Shown piece after piece: positions 13,301 through 19,463 of a DNA stretch of 64,000 nucleotides. This DNA comes from Gilvimarinus polysaccharolyticus (GTDB lineage: Bacteria; Pseudomonadota; Gammaproteobacteria; Pseudomonadales; Cellvibrionaceae). Under the pieces are notes generated by a model, which made no database searches, was not told the DNA's origin, and saw only the letters and a program-made list of their open reading frames with translations. The stretch's first letter is position 1. Each line of letters starts with the position of its first letter. The DNA lies in NCBI RefSeq assembly GCF_001187555.1, contig NZ_LFIJ01000002.1, positions 98,716 through 162,715 on the forward strand, given 5' to 3'. The position numbers and the translations under genes are program-made.

Positions 13301-13753
13301 CACCAGGACATCACCTGCTGTTATTGGGTTAAGTTTTTCACCTACAGAGAAATTTTTGACATTGCCATTACCGCCCACAGCCACGCGTCCGCCTACATTG
13401 GACGAGATGGCAGTAAGATCTTTTAAAATAAAAGCGCTGTAGCCCTCGGCGGGGCCAAGGTTAATATTCTCTTGGGGCGTAGACGAACTTACTGAAGATG
13501 CTGCCAGTGAACTGCTGGCAGTACTTGTGCTGCTTTGACTACTATTTTGATAGGGATTGCTTGAATTAACCGCTGACTTACCGTTATCACAAGCACTTAA
13601 AAAGCTTAGAAGTAAAAACGGAATAAATAATCTAACGCAGTGCTTGCTGATGCGATATATCAATGAATATAGGCGTGCACTAAAAAGAGTTTGATAACAC
13701 CGAGGGCTTGAAATAAACGCAAGTACGCGTTTAGCAACAGCAAGGCTGGACAT
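1373..13753 (-). CDS. Giant lipoprotein-type RHS/YD-repeat polymorphic toxin with HINT domain and RelE-like tip
   Basis: The product has about 4,126 residues counted from the ATG at 13753, which has GGAG eight bases upstream; the frame is open back to a TTG at 13807. A hydrophobic stretch ends in the lipobox LSAC (Cys about 55), then a Ser-rich linker. Next come a choice-of-anchor-A-like region (about 95-350), cadherin/Ig-like repeats with NDAPT motifs, a vWA-like region with DGSGS (about 719), more Ig repeats, an FG-GAP-like region (about 1385-1745), further He_PIG/Ig repeats, and YD repeats (about 2590-3750) ending at DPSG (about 3816). A HINT domain (about 3886-4025, with STADHPYYS and a terminal NHN) should cut off the last 100 residues. 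That tip, with ARSRDGARVYFR and ILGKSGKANQ, resembles the RelE/ParE fold. Sec export and lipidation are inferred; the target is unknown. Confidence 0.88.
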   Translation of the reverse strand: MSSLAVAKRVLAFISSPRCYQTLFSARLYSLIYRISKHCVRLFIPFLLLSFLSACDNGKSAVNSSNPYQNSSQSSTSTASSSLAASSVSSSTPQENINLGPAEGYSAFILKDLTAISSNVGGRVAVGGNGNVKNFSVGEKLNPITAGDVLVVGGDLTLPSGRVYYGNVLVGGSSAGVGTSVRNKMEGALVDNAEVGIDFEQAGVYFRGLSQQISTAEPSSTVTYQEGGVHLHGDCESPLQVFRLDGAQLLAVHTLEISCIPEDAYLVFNISGEDIGLENLKMNDMVPHRSRTLYNFYEAERLTFKTIEIEGSILAPWAHISQSAGSVKGQIIAKSWGGTMQLHLPGFDNLGSAWGAPVIAEDFGVNTIAGRAVEATLKGSDQDGDLLTFVIVDAPQNGQLSGDLPNLTYTPNAGFLGVDTFTYLASDGESDSVLATVIITVKTTNDAPTANSANVTAVQGEAQAITLVGSDINGDTLSFSVVQESSHGSLSGTGGNLIYTPNVGFVGDDSFTFVSNDGLVDSAIATINITVTDGPKAPVITSMPTLHAATQTTYRYTVNATDPDAGDILTYSLTEAPSGMTVKATTGQILWDIGNLTERDYPVTVQVTDSTGLSDSQAFVISINRVNYAPVISSTPINEVKEGAPYSYQVIASDLNDDQLTYGLVQAPEGMSVDSQTGVISWVGSHEWVNSNLAPNKYCELPVSRQNQVPEAMDAVMLLDGSGSNTPFWPLVSDALAQLNAEVKLEGVGVGNSPNLFGVSGFGRPQKFGDDESLLTSISEVFNRTWGGRNAYGSEYANLALEETIEDYPFRSELPSNIIWVADEPAQGSPYTAANLQNNPEVLTNHQLAVQASGVAVHGIVYTLMECTNGDKFMGLNAKGHVYSLSPEGRLSTCEIDKTLEDIFDPLISSNFSYSKPYLETALMSGGSVWDWKFVNKGTDFEREMLFGALVRELFEGVTQQTGPFEQFDLVVESALVVEQESAKSLQVTVANRGLTESPESMEVHVLSVADDTLIASYTSTLALTSSSNQTLQIPLPEGELPDLLRVELIHSSDNECDQTNNNLLLPIAQIVVSDEFGASARQYVSVVSQDVNELPVPITEDDYLLAINQTTELKLEFSDADIGDAHFISASSALPFELDPLTGTIKITPPPETEGLWPLTVSVEDLVGEPQVFTVNLNVEGRYQTPTMELMPVTLPWERAVSGANNVIDLNLAFDPAAEIEYILLESPEGMSFDALTHQLHWDLSDSGELDYTRSNLVTLAVIDQFGYSQAFSFGVMYDTPNLPPVITTTPPTVADTNNRYSYSFKAEDSNLNDLISWAVESALIGFDLTVNGGFGKSGRLSAKTTPANLDSYEAGLPVYPHFSAAGADAPVLAAKRTLRNKNYIYGSQGQYLIGPMRDDNGNGTLDHDDDMLLVYQSYSPHVIKAYDLYSDTLAWQYQGVEFLSDYVSPAMADLDGAGESSLIYVDNEYRITAVDGYGNFKWQSRDAVSQHSYSGTGIVLSDLERDGKTDILFGDSVFNFDGSLKWRFFPSINLFDRAYSGAPHALDLNGDGQLEVAYLDQVRRQDGSLLWFIPGLEGLTIYDSYITSADITGNGLPELIVLSKTSFNSNVLNIVDAQGNLVKTLRGTKAPSNFGPLLIDDFLGDGTQSIFSAADVALYDLDGNVIWDNDLLTDYTQRRALVADLDQDGRRDILITGEGHKDLRLLSAINGGVTSAFPVRNARDGVSWGLLDPFGDQVGRIFVGDGAQAVELTTADGGPWKTEWVSLNHIDQRHGEFGVDQRWQYSGSQVGVHETSYPLRDITQLADLHISYPRGESRTNDGLIDLSVTITNVSQGGLPSGGVVALYRGEISTETLLAQQNLTAFSAFEQREIIFTGLEITELGDVVTAVVEPVVASEEMERNNNTASAYTAELTARDMSDETATQNFTLGFHDVAKSQSMTFYLPSQVTVGEPISVVGDISLIAKDTVIYAYLLDAPEGMTLDPVTYELNWTPKPSQLGRHSIQIGAYWNDVTPQISYTRSIDVVASSSNSTPIITTTPPAATSDTGAVSYRVQASDPDGDAITYELLDAPEGARIHPRTGYLQWIATVGAPSVASFTVKASDPYGESNEQVFPVDVTEVRTNLAPQFLTSPSVQGLVGELYRYEVAAVDPDGDVVSLSLGESPTAMTLNAGVVSWVPQPDQTGEQVYAVKADDGRGASVTQTVTVYVNNPLENQAPAITSVPVTQMQLGSTLGYSIVANDADGDALTYQLDQAPPGASILGNTLTFSPSQIGTFNFALSVTDGRGGRATQTFVVNVANQATGNQTPVWITAPAVGTKVGFTYQYAFAASDADGDTLSYSLLDAPEGMTLSGQTLSWTPTAEGNANVRLLVSDGSFTASQIWTVIVASADAPLTLAMNITPAFVDQGEMVSVQLVADGAVGTVQATLSVDGTPLTVNPNLTATVPASTLGLHLLEATVTDGVSSASAIGEFFVRDPNSTEDAPTVSFTFPDFDATVTEPIKIKGSVLGDDVSSWKLYYREKGTTSLIELNQGSEPVINGVVGQFDPTMLKNGQYQLVLRAWNTQGKEAVESLSLAVDGEMKVGHFSITFEDAHVPLAGIPIRVTRTYDSRQAQESLDFGYGWSVDYQNVRVHTSRTVGLGWQFQKEGSGLNTRFCVKPMGNPIISVRLPNGDLEKFKAKASPECTHFVPTIDVSLVMEPLDGTHSTLVQTDYGLLRAINDNLVDIGDITNAVDPKNYILTTQDGMRYVINRDFGLHAVKDTADNQLTFSDTGIVHSSGEQIFFDRDIQGRIVALELPNGKKVNYDYSIAGDLAAVANAEAEVMQFDYLSPKNPHYLTDIIDPRGITVARNEYDDDGRLVARIDANGNRIEFDHDIDAKTETITNRLGHETTYVYNKRGDVTAEINALGHTTHRTYDEFGNMLTERNPLGLTKSWTYDSRGLQISETDELGNTTYYTYNNRGDVTRIEEADGSTAAVASYDGRNWLTSMQDAAGNVSSLTYHPDGRVRSVSDAEGNETLQLYSVRGLTYEEEPDGTVKRYTLDSMGNRLSETETIVLDDGSTETIVTTYEYDAENRLIKTTDPLNNVSETEYDAAGLEVARIDALGRRTEFVYSDRGDLLQTLYADGTSEQSAYDAEGQRTQSTDRMGRTTQYEYDAIGQLVKTVYPDDTADTSDNPTTRTSYDRNGRVQNEYNERNHRQINFNYDYAGRVKYQIDPYSRYTHFTYNQKGWRTSVKDPKSNITSFDYDATGRLISTIHPDGTEDSVTYDALGRETSRTDQGGKTTQFEYTSAGLLSAVIDAHGNRTEYSYDSRGLKLSQADAENKVTRWTYDKLGREISRTLPEGQTETFRYDAVGNRTSHTDFNGDTQRYYYDINDRLTRAEFSDGRSHHFTYDAVGNRLSATQDDGEGNTRVTAYTFDARNRLIEERKPNGSVLAYEYDKAGNRTNITLTEPDNTQSEMDFAFDNGSRLSWAQTDDGRSYYYYDENGNLRQVRYPNSVATNYAYNALNRLTQVDINKSSTTLGAFTYTLDPTGRRTAIEELNGITHSYSFDDLYRLVSETQTATDTSTLHQASYAYDKVGNRTQQTVNGITTGYTYNANDWLLQAGGIHYAYDNNGNTLTETEDGSVIARYAYNSQNKMVEAVKGGITTTYSYNADGIRTRKTSNGIATHFTVDSNRDYAQVILENSANDKRYYHYGDDLISQYTAQDGYHYYGYDGLGSTRLLTDERGAETASYRYDAWGDLLGSTGDVENAYLFTGEQYDAGLDQYYLRARYYDQNVGRFTQMDTWMGRSQDPVTLHKYLYANTDPVNFTDPSGRFGIGGFSASSTIQGVLTTINVAGSVYDIFSLATSDEEMSARDIGTNVLLSLLPTKHVKRFFDKICKLNSFEGDSLVSTEDGLRPISEISIGDKVWSFDIQSDELKLEEVIHVIVGEGEKEMVDLIFDDGSKVVSTADHPYYSPSTETWVVAQNLKGGDYLYNINGDLIEIIESKAYTKYTKVYNLTVDNHHVYFVGALAVLNHNSSCFKLNSRLKENPRLAKEAQKAAKDQKIQRDLDDLTGKLSEGNLNPGIGTRPIGKGISEARSRDGARVYFRVIEGEIQILGKSGKANQDIVIDEILKTFK

Positions 13754-13851
13754 CCGTATCGCTCCATTGAGGCAACACAAAACCCTCAAGCGGCCTGTCC
13801 TTGCCAAATAATTAGTATAAAAATTTATAAAGGATGAAAATAATGCGGCGC

Positions 13852-13880
13852 AAACTACTTACCTTTTTGAACTTAGTCAA
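13852..13880 (-). promoter_or_regulatory. Candidate sigma-70 promoter of the RHS toxin gene
   Basis: On the minus strand TTGACT (13880-13875) and TAGTTT (13857-13852) are 17 bases apart, facing the toxin gene, whose likely start is about 100 bases downstream. The match is moderate and the region is AT-rich, so other promoters are possible. Confidence 0.4.
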
Positions 13881-14033
13881 CAATTAAGAAGTTAATTTAG
13901 ACAGAACTTATAACCACCTCACATTAAACGCTCTGATACTAATTTGGACATGAAGAATTTGATATAAATAGCACCGAACTCGTCAAATAGCTGAGATTAG
14001 TCTAATGCAACACTATATATTTGACATGACCAA

Positions 14034-14061
14034 CTTGAACAAACCTGTAGGTTTGCTCAAG
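14034..14061. repeat. 28-bp near-perfect inverted repeat, possible operator or parE 3' structure
   Basis: Two 13-base arms, CTTGAACAAACCT and AGGTTTGCTCAAG, flank a 2-base centre; only one position departs from symmetry and would be a G-U pair in RNA. It lies 39 bases past the parE stop and about 150 bases upstream of the candidate RHS promoter. It lacks a following T-run, so an operator is as likely as a terminator. Confidence 0.5.
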
Positions 14062-14099
14062 CTTATGTGTATGGTTTAAATTTATAACTAAATGTTCAA

Positions 14100-15989
14100 T
14101 TAAATAACAATCTCCGCCAAGTTACCTTTTTCTTCCAGCCAGGCCTTTCTATCGGATGCGCGTTTTTTAGCGAGTAACATATCCATAATTTGCACAGTGT
14201 CATCACCATCTTCTATACGTAGCTGTACTAACCGACGGGTGTCGCGTGCCATGGTGGTCTCGCGCAGTTGCAGTGGATTCATTTCACCCAAGCCTTTAAA
14301 GCGCTGTACGTTAACCTGGCCTTTCTTATTTTCGGCGGCAATACGATCTAGCACGCCGGCTTTTTCGCTGTCGTCTAGGGCGTAATAAACCTCTTTGCCC
14401 ACATCAATACGGTACAGTGGCGGCATGGCAACGTAGACATGACCTTGAGCCACCAAGGGCCGAAAGTGACGTACAAACAATGCGCACAGCAAAGTGGCGA
14501 TGTGTAGGCCGTCGGAGTCGGCATCGGCTAGGATACATACTTTGTTATAACGTAAACCACTTAAGTCATCCGTGGCCGGATCTATGCCTAACGCTACCGA
14601 AATATCGTGCACTTCCTGGCTAGCAAGAATTTGGTTAGAGTCGACTTCCCAAGTGTTTAGAATTTTTCCACGCAACGGCATGATAGCTTGGCATTCGCGA
14701 TCGCGCGCTTGCTTGGCCGAGCCACCAGCGGAATCGCCCTCGACTAAAAAAATCTCACTATTGGCTGGGTCGTTACTAGAACAGTCGGCTAATTTACCGG
14801 GTAAGGCTGGGCCTTGAGTAATTTTTTTACGCGCGACTTTTTTACTAGAACGCACCCGAGATTGCGCATTATTAACACACAGCTCGGCAAGTTTGTCGCC
14901 CTCCTCTGTGTGCTGATTAAGCCATAAAGCAAAGGCGTCTTTAGCAACCCCCGACACAAATGCAGCGGCCTCGCGAGAGCTTAAGCGCTCTTTGGTTTGA
15001 CCCGAGAATTGCGGATCGGCTAATTTAGAGGAAAGTACATAACAGCACTGACTCCACACATCTTCTGGGGCCAGTTTTACACCGCGCGGCACTAAATTGC
15101 GAAACTCGCAGTAATCGCGCAACGCATCCAACAAGCCAGTGCGCAAACCATTAACGTGGGTTCCGCCTTGCGCGGTAGGAATTAAATTGACGTAGCTCTC
15201 TTGGGTCAATTCACCGCCCTCGGGCAGCCATTGTACCGCCCAGCTTACGCCCGCGGTTTTACCCGTAAAATCCCCCACAAATGGCGCTTCGGGCAACACA
15301 TCCCAACCATGTGTGTTGCCACGTAAATAATCTTTTAAACCATCTTCATAAAACCAGCTGTCTTTTTCGCCCGAGGTTTCATCTTTAAAAGTAACGGTTA
15401 AGCCGGGGCACAACACTGCTTTAGCGCGCAAAACATGGCGCAACTTACTGACCGAAAATTTCGCACTATCAAAGTAAGAGGCATTAGGCCAAAAGTGCGC
15501 ACTGGTGCCAGTGTTGCGTTTACCGCAAGTGTCTATCACCTCTAAGTCAGATATTTTATCGCCGTTGGAAAATACAATGCGGTGCACTGCTCCATCGCGC
15601 CGAATGGTTACCTCTAAGCGCTCGGATAAGGCGTTTACTACCGACACCCCCACCCCGTGTAAACCACCAGAGAACTGGTAGTTTTTATTAGAGAATTTAC
15701 CCCCAGCATGCAGCGTTGATAAAATAACCTCGACCCCAGGCTTGCCTTGCTCGGGGTGAATATCCACCGGCATACCACGACCATCGTCGGTCACGGTGAT
15801 GGACTGGTCTTTGTGTAAAATGACATCGATTTGTTTTGCGTGCCCAGCGAGCGCTTCATCGACACTGTTATCAATGATCTCTTGCGCTAGGTGATTGGGG
15901 CGTGTGGTGTCGGTGTACATGCCCGGACGTTTTTTAACCGGATCTAGCCCCGTAAGAACTTCAATATCTTCCGCAGTATAATTAGCCAT
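14100..15989 (-). CDS. parE: DNA topoisomerase IV subunit B
   Basis: ParE is the ATPase subunit of topoisomerase IV, which with ParC unlinks daughter chromosomes. The 629-residue length, without the large insertion of gammaproteobacterial GyrB, and the start MANYTAEDIEVLTGLDPVKK fit ParE. The GHKL ATPase motifs are visible: EIIDNSVDEAL (37-47), TDDGRGMP (67-74) and GGLHGVGVSVVNALS (from 108). The TOPRIM metal-binding motifs follow: EGDSAGGSAKQ (about 415) and DADSDG (about 487). The frame is open to 16043, but conservation points to the ATG at 15989. It is the last gene of the nudF-yqiB-cpdA-yqiA-parE cluster, the same order as in Escherichia coli. Confidence 0.97.
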   Translation of the reverse strand: MANYTAEDIEVLTGLDPVKKRPGMYTDTTRPNHLAQEIIDNSVDEALAGHAKQIDVILHKDQSITVTDDGRGMPVDIHPEQGKPGVEVILSTLHAGGKFSNKNYQFSGGLHGVGVSVVNALSERLEVTIRRDGAVHRIVFSNGDKISDLEVIDTCGKRNTGTSAHFWPNASYFDSAKFSVSKLRHVLRAKAVLCPGLTVTFKDETSGEKDSWFYEDGLKDYLRGNTHGWDVLPEAPFVGDFTGKTAGVSWAVQWLPEGGELTQESYVNLIPTAQGGTHVNGLRTGLLDALRDYCEFRNLVPRGVKLAPEDVWSQCCYVLSSKLADPQFSGQTKERLSSREAAAFVSGVAKDAFALWLNQHTEEGDKLAELCVNNAQSRVRSSKKVARKKITQGPALPGKLADCSSNDPANSEIFLVEGDSAGGSAKQARDRECQAIMPLRGKILNTWEVDSNQILASQEVHDISVALGIDPATDDLSGLRYNKVCILADADSDGLHIATLLCALFVRHFRPLVAQGHVYVAMPPLYRIDVGKEVYYALDDSEKAGVLDRIAAENKKGQVNVQRFKGLGEMNPLQLRETTMARDTRRLVQLRIEDGDDTVQIMDMLLAKKRASDRKAWLEEKGNLAEIVI

Positions 15990-16061
15990 AGAATATCTTA
16001 TGTGTAATGCACGATTATCTGTTGTAAGGGTTACCCTGCGCAAAGGGCGCAGGACAGTCGT

Positions 16062-16652
16062 TTACCGCATAGCGGAGAACGCGCGAAAAAAAGTCATAAT
16101 ATCGGCAACATGGTTTTCAAAGCCGACAAAACTGTGATCACCCGCAGGTTCAATCAGCTGTTTACAGCCGTGATACTTTGCAATTGCGTGGCGATAATCT
16201 AATACCTCATCGCCGGTTTGCGCCATCAGCCAGTAATTGTGCGGCCGTCGAATAGGCGTGCAATCGGCAGCTTGCATCTCGTCAATATGGGCGGCCTCTA
16301 AACGGTAGCTATCATCGGTGTGATACGAAACAAGGTCAACTCCCAAGTACTGTACCATAGACGCCCAAGGCCGCACCGATGGGTTAACCAGCACCGCTGG
16401 CAGATCGTAATGCTCGGCTAACCATGTCGCCCAAAAGCCACCCAACGAGCTGCCGATTAACCAAACCGGCTCCGGCTGCAGAAATTCCATCAAAGTATCT
16501 AGATCGCGGCGGGTTTGTGCGGGGTATGGGGTTAGCTGTGGACAATGAAAACTCACATCTGGCGCATGCTGGGCCACCCAGCGTTTTAAGACTTGCGCTT
16601 TATGCGAGTCCGGAGAGCTTAAAAAGCCATGTATATAAATGAGAGCTGTCAT
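16062..16652 (-). CDS. yqiA: YqiA-type alpha/beta-hydrolase (esterase)
   Basis: The 196-residue protein is a small alpha/beta-hydrolase of the YqiA family, known in Escherichia coli as an esterase. It begins TALIYIHGFLSSPDSHKAQ, holds the nucleophile elbow GSSLGG (Ser69), and has plausible acid and base residues at Asp148 (GDEVLDY) and His173 (GDHSFVGFE). No signal peptide is present, so it is cytoplasmic. It sits between cpdA and parE; conservation of this order supports the name more than any known pathway. Confidence 0.92.
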   Translation of the reverse strand: MTALIYIHGFLSSPDSHKAQVLKRWVAQHAPDVSFHCPQLTPYPAQTRRDLDTLMEFLQPEPVWLIGSSLGGFWATWLAEHYDLPAVLVNPSVRPWASMVQYLGVDLVSYHTDDSYRLEAAHIDEMQAADCTPIRRPHNYWLMAQTGDEVLDYRHAIAKYHGCKQLIEPAGDHSFVGFENHVADIMTFFRAFSAMR

Positions 16653-16691
16653 ATTACCCCATCCTAGCTACCGGCCGGCAACTGTGATGGG

Positions 16692-17516
16692 TTAGTAACC
16701 AGCCGAACGATAGTCGATTTGATAGTCTTTGTCGGTGACGCGGGATACACCCGTCGCCAAGTGGCCATCGGGGTATAAATCAAACCAGCGATAACCCGGC
16801 ATCGAGGTATCCACAGCAAAGTCGTCACACTCGGGCTTAAATTGTACACAAGTCGAGGGGGTGGCAAACAGTCTTTGCTTACCTCGGGTTACTTCAAAGG
16901 CTTGATGAACGTGCCCCCAACTAACCGCTTTTACTTGCGGCTGTGCATCCAATATGGCAAAAAAGGCTTCGTGACTACGCACTTGATACTGGTCGATCCA
17001 GTCGCTGCCGACCTTAACTGGCTGGTGATGCAGTAACACTAACGTCGGGGTATTAGGGTGCGCGGCGAGCGTGCACTCTAAAAACTCGAGCTCGGCGGCA
17101 CTAAAATCGCCGTGCACATGACCGATAACACTTGAATCGAGCAGCACTAACAGCCATTCGCCGACCTTCATGGTACGCATCGCGGGTAAATACGGGTGGA
17201 TAACTTGCTGCATCATAGCGGTGATATCGTGATTGCCCGGCAACCAACCTAGCGGACAATCAAAATAACGCCGCATGGTGTCAAGGTAACGTACATAACA
17301 GCTGGGGTCGGGATTGCTGGCAACGTCACCGGTGCAAACAACGGCATCGACCGAATCCTGCTCCGACTCAATGAGCTCAAGTACATCGACTAAGCTCTGG
17401 TCGGTATCCAAGCCCAACAAAGTCTCGCCAATGGCAGGACCAAGGTGGGTATCGGTAATTTGGATAAGCCGCGCAGGAATATCTGGGGCTTTTGTGGGTG
17501 ACGCTGTCGGCACCAT
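16692..17516 (-). CDS. cpdA: 3',5'-cyclic-AMP phosphodiesterase CpdA
   Basis: CpdA breaks down cyclic AMP and so tunes CRP-dependent regulation. The 274 residues match the family length, and the metallophosphatase motifs are in order: DTHLG (Asp22, His24), TGDVASN (Asp64), GNHD (94-97), LLHHQPV and GHVHQ. The cytoplasmic protein binds two metal ions through these residues. It lies 39 bases upstream of yqiA on the same strand and is separated from yqiB by 220 bases, so it may have its own promoter as well. Confidence 0.94.
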   Translation of the reverse strand: MVPTASPTKAPDIPARLIQITDTHLGPAIGETLLGLDTDQSLVDVLELIESEQDSVDAVVCTGDVASNPDPSCYVRYLDTMRRYFDCPLGWLPGNHDITAMMQQVIHPYLPAMRTMKVGEWLLVLLDSSVIGHVHGDFSAAELEFLECTLAAHPNTPTLVLLHHQPVKVGSDWIDQYQVRSHEAFFAILDAQPQVKAVSWGHVHQAFEVTRGKQRLFATPSTCVQFKPECDDFAVDTSMPGYRWFDLYPDGHLATGVSRVTDKDYQIDYRSAGY

Positions 17517-17736
17517 AGCGTTGGCAAATCCTTAAATTTGGGCATCCGTCATCTTGCCAATAAAGATAACGACTTATGCCTGCAGACGCTAGCCCCTAAG
17601 CCGCATCATCTGGGCAAAGTTTGACCGTTAGCCCATTTTTTACAGAAAACTTACCAAATATAATTGCAAACTGAGGCGCCAATGTGAGATTTAAAGCGCC
17701 ATTATTATGATCCCCCCCAAAAAACCAGCGGCGGTA

Positions 17737-18201
17737 TTACCTAACCTGCTGCGAAACATCGTGCAACGCACGACCATACTGCAAACAGTGAGTAAGCCAC
17801 TCGCCTAAAAAACGGTTAAATTGAGCTTTTTCGTCCACCTGATACATATCCCTGTTAGGGTAGTTATAGCGCACCTGTAAGCGGCGATGCTTCTCCCAAG
17901 CTAGCACCTCGGCCACCTCCGCATCGTGATACAAGCGAACCGTCAACTGCGGCAATTGCAACCAACTGTTATCGCGCGCGTCTTGTCGCGCCACACGCAC
18001 TGTGGTGGTGTAGCGCATACGCTCGGTCACCTCGATCAGCATCTCCCAACTTTTATCCGCACGCTCGACGGCAAAAGGCCATGCATCGCGCACCGCCAAC
18101 TCGGGGGTAAGCTTACTGAGCAGAACATAATTTGTTTCACACTGAGCCATTTGCAAAGGAAAATTAACTTTGTAACGGTCTTTTTTAAGACTGTTGTTCA
18201 T
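17737..18201 (-). CDS. yqiB: YqiB-family protein (DUF1249)
   Basis: This 154-residue soluble protein matches the DUF1249/YqiB family, with NYVLLSKLTPEL near the start, the central LTVRLYHDAEVAEVLAWEKH, and a C-terminal NRFLGEWLTHCLQYG. Its biochemical function is not established. Its ATG shares one base with the TGA of nudF, indicating translational coupling, and the pair nudF-yqiB is conserved in many gammaproteobacteria. Confidence 0.92.
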   Translation of the reverse strand: MNNSLKKDRYKVNFPLQMAQCETNYVLLSKLTPELAVRDAWPFAVERADKSWEMLIEVTERMRYTTTVRVARQDARDNSWLQLPQLTVRLYHDAEVAEVLAWEKHRRLQVRYNYPNRDMYQVDEKAQFNRFLGEWLTHCLQYGRALHDVSQQVR

Positions 18202-18875
18202 CAGCGGCCTGCCTGTAAATTAAGCGTCGCCCGCAAGTGCTCACGATTTAGCTGTAACCACTGCAAACCTATCAGCGCCGCAGGGTTGTTATAACGGCCA
18301 GTGTAAAGCTCGGCAAAAGCATCGTCTGCGGCCACGACGTATACCTTTATGTCTTCGTGCTCTTCTGGTAAACCAAAAATACCACCTGCGTCAGTTAAGT
18401 CGCATAGGCCACAATAAAGGTGCAGCTTTTCATCGCTGCTACCGGGGCTTGTCAGCAGACTGGTAATATAGCTTAACTCGACCTGTTCGATACCCGCCTC
18501 TTCAACCAGCTCACGTCTGGCAACGGCCTCTGGGGTTTCACCTACCTCAAGCATACCCGCCACCAGCTCTAACCGCCACGGGCCTTTTGGCTCATCTAGC
18601 GCGCCAAGCCGAAACTGCTCGATCAGAGCCACCTCATCGCGCACCGGATCATATAGCACGACCCCCACGGCCTCACCACGGTATAAAATTTCTCGCTGCA
18701 TCGGCTCCGACCACTCACCTGTGCGAAACAAGCGGTGACGCAGCTGCACAGCTTCGGCCCGAAAAAAACCACGATACAAGTCTTGCTGCGCCACCACATC
18801 CACATCGTCGCGATCAAACATCGGGGCGGCAGTCAAAACATTAGCGGCAGTAGCGGGGGGACGCGTTCGACTCAT
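18201..18875 (-). CDS. nudF: ADP-ribose pyrophosphatase (Nudix hydrolase)
   Basis: NudF cleaves ADP-ribose to AMP and ribose 5-phosphate. The 224-residue protein has a complete Nudix box at 107-129, GMLEVGETPEAVARRELVEE followed by AGI, with all Gly, Glu and Arg consensus positions. The upstream EILYRGEAVGVVLYDP and downstream LTSPGSSDEKLHLYCG are typical of ADP-ribose pyrophosphatases. The first 20 residues are poorly conserved, so a later start is possible. It heads the cluster ending in parE. Confidence 0.94.
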   Translation of the reverse strand: MSRTRPPATAANVLTAAPMFDRDDVDVVAQQDLYRGFFRAEAVQLRHRLFRTGEWSEPMQREILYRGEAVGVVLYDPVRDEVALIEQFRLGALDEPKGPWRLELVAGMLEVGETPEAVARRELVEEAGIEQVELSYITSLLTSPGSSDEKLHLYCGLCDLTDAGGIFGLPEEHEDIKVYVVAADDAFAELYTGRYNNPAALIGLQWLQLNREHLRATLNLQAGR

Positions 18876-19463
18876 TAGCTCTTCCTTATACGGCTGAGCT
18901 TTTGCTCTAACCCATTAACTTAACAACACTTTAATAGGACAACATTAAACCCGATACGCACAACACAGGCCTAACGTTAACCTCACAAGCCCGAATTCGA
19001 CCAAGAGAAGCTCACACTTAATACACCTTAAGCCACCATTAACTTGGCGATATAAACGCAGAGCGTCACGGCTGAATTGTTCCATGTTACGAGCCAGCTT
19101 AACGGCACGGCGAAGGCTCTTTTATTGGAGCAACCTAGTAACTCGAGAAGATAGGCACGCAGGTTAAAGCGCACGCGATGGCCTGTAAAGCCGTTAATTT
19201 TACGGTTTTTTACCCGCCGAAAGCAAAATGAACGATTATTCATCTGTACCTTATGCAGACAAACCGCTAAACTCAGGCCTGAAATAACGATGTACAACAT
19301 CGGCTTTGCCCGACACTGCATCCAACGCAGCCGTTGGCGCGTCTCACTACGATCTGCAAATGCAATTTGCGCTGTGTTTACCACTGGCAGCCATTTTCAG
19401 AGCGCAGAATATGTGGCAAACCACTCGCTCTTTTTACGGAAGCATGACGAACTGGAATAACAA
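18876..19463. other. 588-bp intergenic region between divergent nudF and tolC
   Basis: This region should hold the promoters of the nudF cluster (minus) and of tolC (plus). I find no clear sigma-70 pair, no TPP-riboswitch-like sequence and no tRNA. A minus-strand open frame at 19028-19384 has no recognisable similarity or good ribosome binding site and is not called. The function of most of the region is unexplained. Confidence 0.5.

Larger units (their letters stand above)
13754..14099. other. Intergenic region between parE and the RHS gene
   Basis: About 346 AT-rich bases separate the end of parE from the RHS start. It holds the candidate promoter at 13852-13880 and a 28-bp near-perfect inverted repeat at 14034-14061. 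No T-rich Rho-independent terminator for parE is visible and I see no gene here. Confidence 0.6.

Noticed and set aside
2022-13426. Many short open frames opposite or overlapping the giant RHS gene
   Set aside because: They are shadows of the long frame and show no independent start signals or recognisable proteins.
14040-14055. Short inner stem as an intrinsic terminator of parE
   Set aside because: No T-run follows on the minus strand; the longer 28-bp inverted repeat is better described as a possible operator.
19028-19384. Open frame of 118 codons between nudF and tolC on the minus strand
   Set aside because: No recognisable family, no good ribosome binding site, and an unusual composition rich in Cys, Trp and Arg; it looks like chance in a long intergenic region.
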